64,000 nt of DNA from contig NC_036459.1 in NCBI RefSeq assembly GCF_002775205.1, positions 6,641,466 through 6,705,465 on the forward strand, given 5' to 3'. Below are positions 63,701-64,000 of the stretch, piece after piece. Made by a program: the position numbers and the translations under genes. Every line of letters begins with the position of its first letter. The stretch's first letter is position 1. Source of the DNA: Xiphophorus maculatus (lineage: Eukaryota > Chordata > Actinopteri > Cyprinodontiformes > Poeciliidae). The notes beneath the pieces are model-generated. The model was not told the DNA's origin. It saw only the letters and a program-made list of their open reading frames with translations, and ran no database searches.

Positions 63701-64000
63701 CACAGTAAGGTGGTGAACCAGTACAACCATCACTACAGAGAGGCTGCTCCCACCTCTGGAGACGAGGGTCGTCTTTATTGGATCAGATTTCTCACCTACC
63801 ACTTGGCCAAAGCTCAGATGTTCCAGGTGAAACTCAACTCCGTTCCACCATATCCATTCAGTTAGACAAGTTCACCTTGTCTTCATCATGTCTTCTTCTG
63901 TTGTCCTTCTGGGTAGGAGTTGTATTCGCTCATGTTCTCGCTGGACTGGGTCAGGATGAAGGCGAAGGTAATGGGTCCAGCGCCCCTCATCAACGACTAC
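60721..64000 (+). CDS. apaf1: Apoptotic peptidase activating factor 1 (5' part)
   Basis: Core of the apoptosome: on cytochrome c and dATP binding it forms a wheel that recruits procaspase-9. The window holds 531 codons of about 1,250; the WD40 half lies beyond the edge. Exons: 60721-60864, 60955-61144, 61247-61447, 61547-61736, 62376-62488, 62600-62731, 62842-63080, 63359-63526, 63695-63826 and 63917 onward, in frame to 64000. The CARD (about 1-90) has MDHMISDGVITVDEEEKVR. The NB-ARC follows: P-loop GMAGSGKS at about 157-164 (human GMAGCGKS), Walker B LLILDDIW, sensor RILLTTR, GSPLVVSLIGALL, and KQFKRIRKSSSYDYDALD. The winged-helix part (LEPEEVEDILQEFVNKSLLF, YYLHDLQLDFL) is also clear. The chosen ATG lies 29 bases inside an exon whose acceptor is at 60691. 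Confidence 0.97.
61905..62313. mobile_element. Decayed Tc1-like MITE in apaf1 intron
   Basis: Contains 'ctgtgataccccaaaataaa' followed by 'atccagtgcagccaatt', and, near the right end, 'ctactttgtgttggccgtgt' and 'ttctttggaaggttctgta', the worn form of the CTTTTGCAAGGCACTGTA terminus. It is a short internally deleted copy of the same family as at 7472 and 20533. Confidence 0.6.

Overview
This is a piece of vertebrate nuclear DNA, almost certainly from a ray-finned (teleost) fish. Genes are intron-rich with GT-AG junctions, introns are short for a vertebrate, the DNA is AT-rich, and the gaps hold fish-type Tc1/mariner and hAT remnants plus a tRNA-derived SINE. The SINE type suggests a percomorph fish, but the species cannot be fixed from the sequence alone.

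Nine protein genes are supported; eight are complete in their coding part and the last runs off the right edge. Left to right: keratocan (kera, +) and epiphycan (epyc, +), two neighbouring small leucine-rich proteoglycans of the KERA-EPYC cluster; an unnamed Myb/SANT-like coiled-coil gene (-); two tandem WWE-domain genes (+), the first with two CCCH zinc fingers and three WWE domains, the second with four WWE domains only; scyl2 (-), a clathrin-linked pseudokinase; depdc4 (-), a DEP-domain gene; tcp11l2 (+); and the first half of apaf1 (+), covering CARD and NB-ARC parts. All exon chains were joined by eye and keep frame across every junction. Apart from the SANT and WWE genes, the set matches human 12q21-q23 (KERA, EPYC, APAF1, SCYL2, DEPDC4, TCP11L2), so it is a conserved block in rearranged order.

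The most unusual parts are: (1) epiphycan carries about 272 extra residues, encoded by three phase-1 exons absent from the mammalian gene as I know it, the first of which is packed with about 23 Ser-Gly pairs; the three exons share almost the same splice acceptor and first codons, as expected of tandem exon duplication. (2) The WWE pair shares a ladder of identical exon lengths, lacks any PARP catalytic domain, and the second gene has a consensus interferon response element just upstream of its first exon and a start codon split by an intron. This looks like a small immune-type locus of ADP-ribose/RNA-binding proteins. (3) An hAT MITE with a perfect 8-bp target duplication is nested inside an older Tc1-like element, possibly within the 3' UTR of the SANT-like gene.

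No virus-like element, CRISPR array, rRNA gene or functional tRNA gene was seen.
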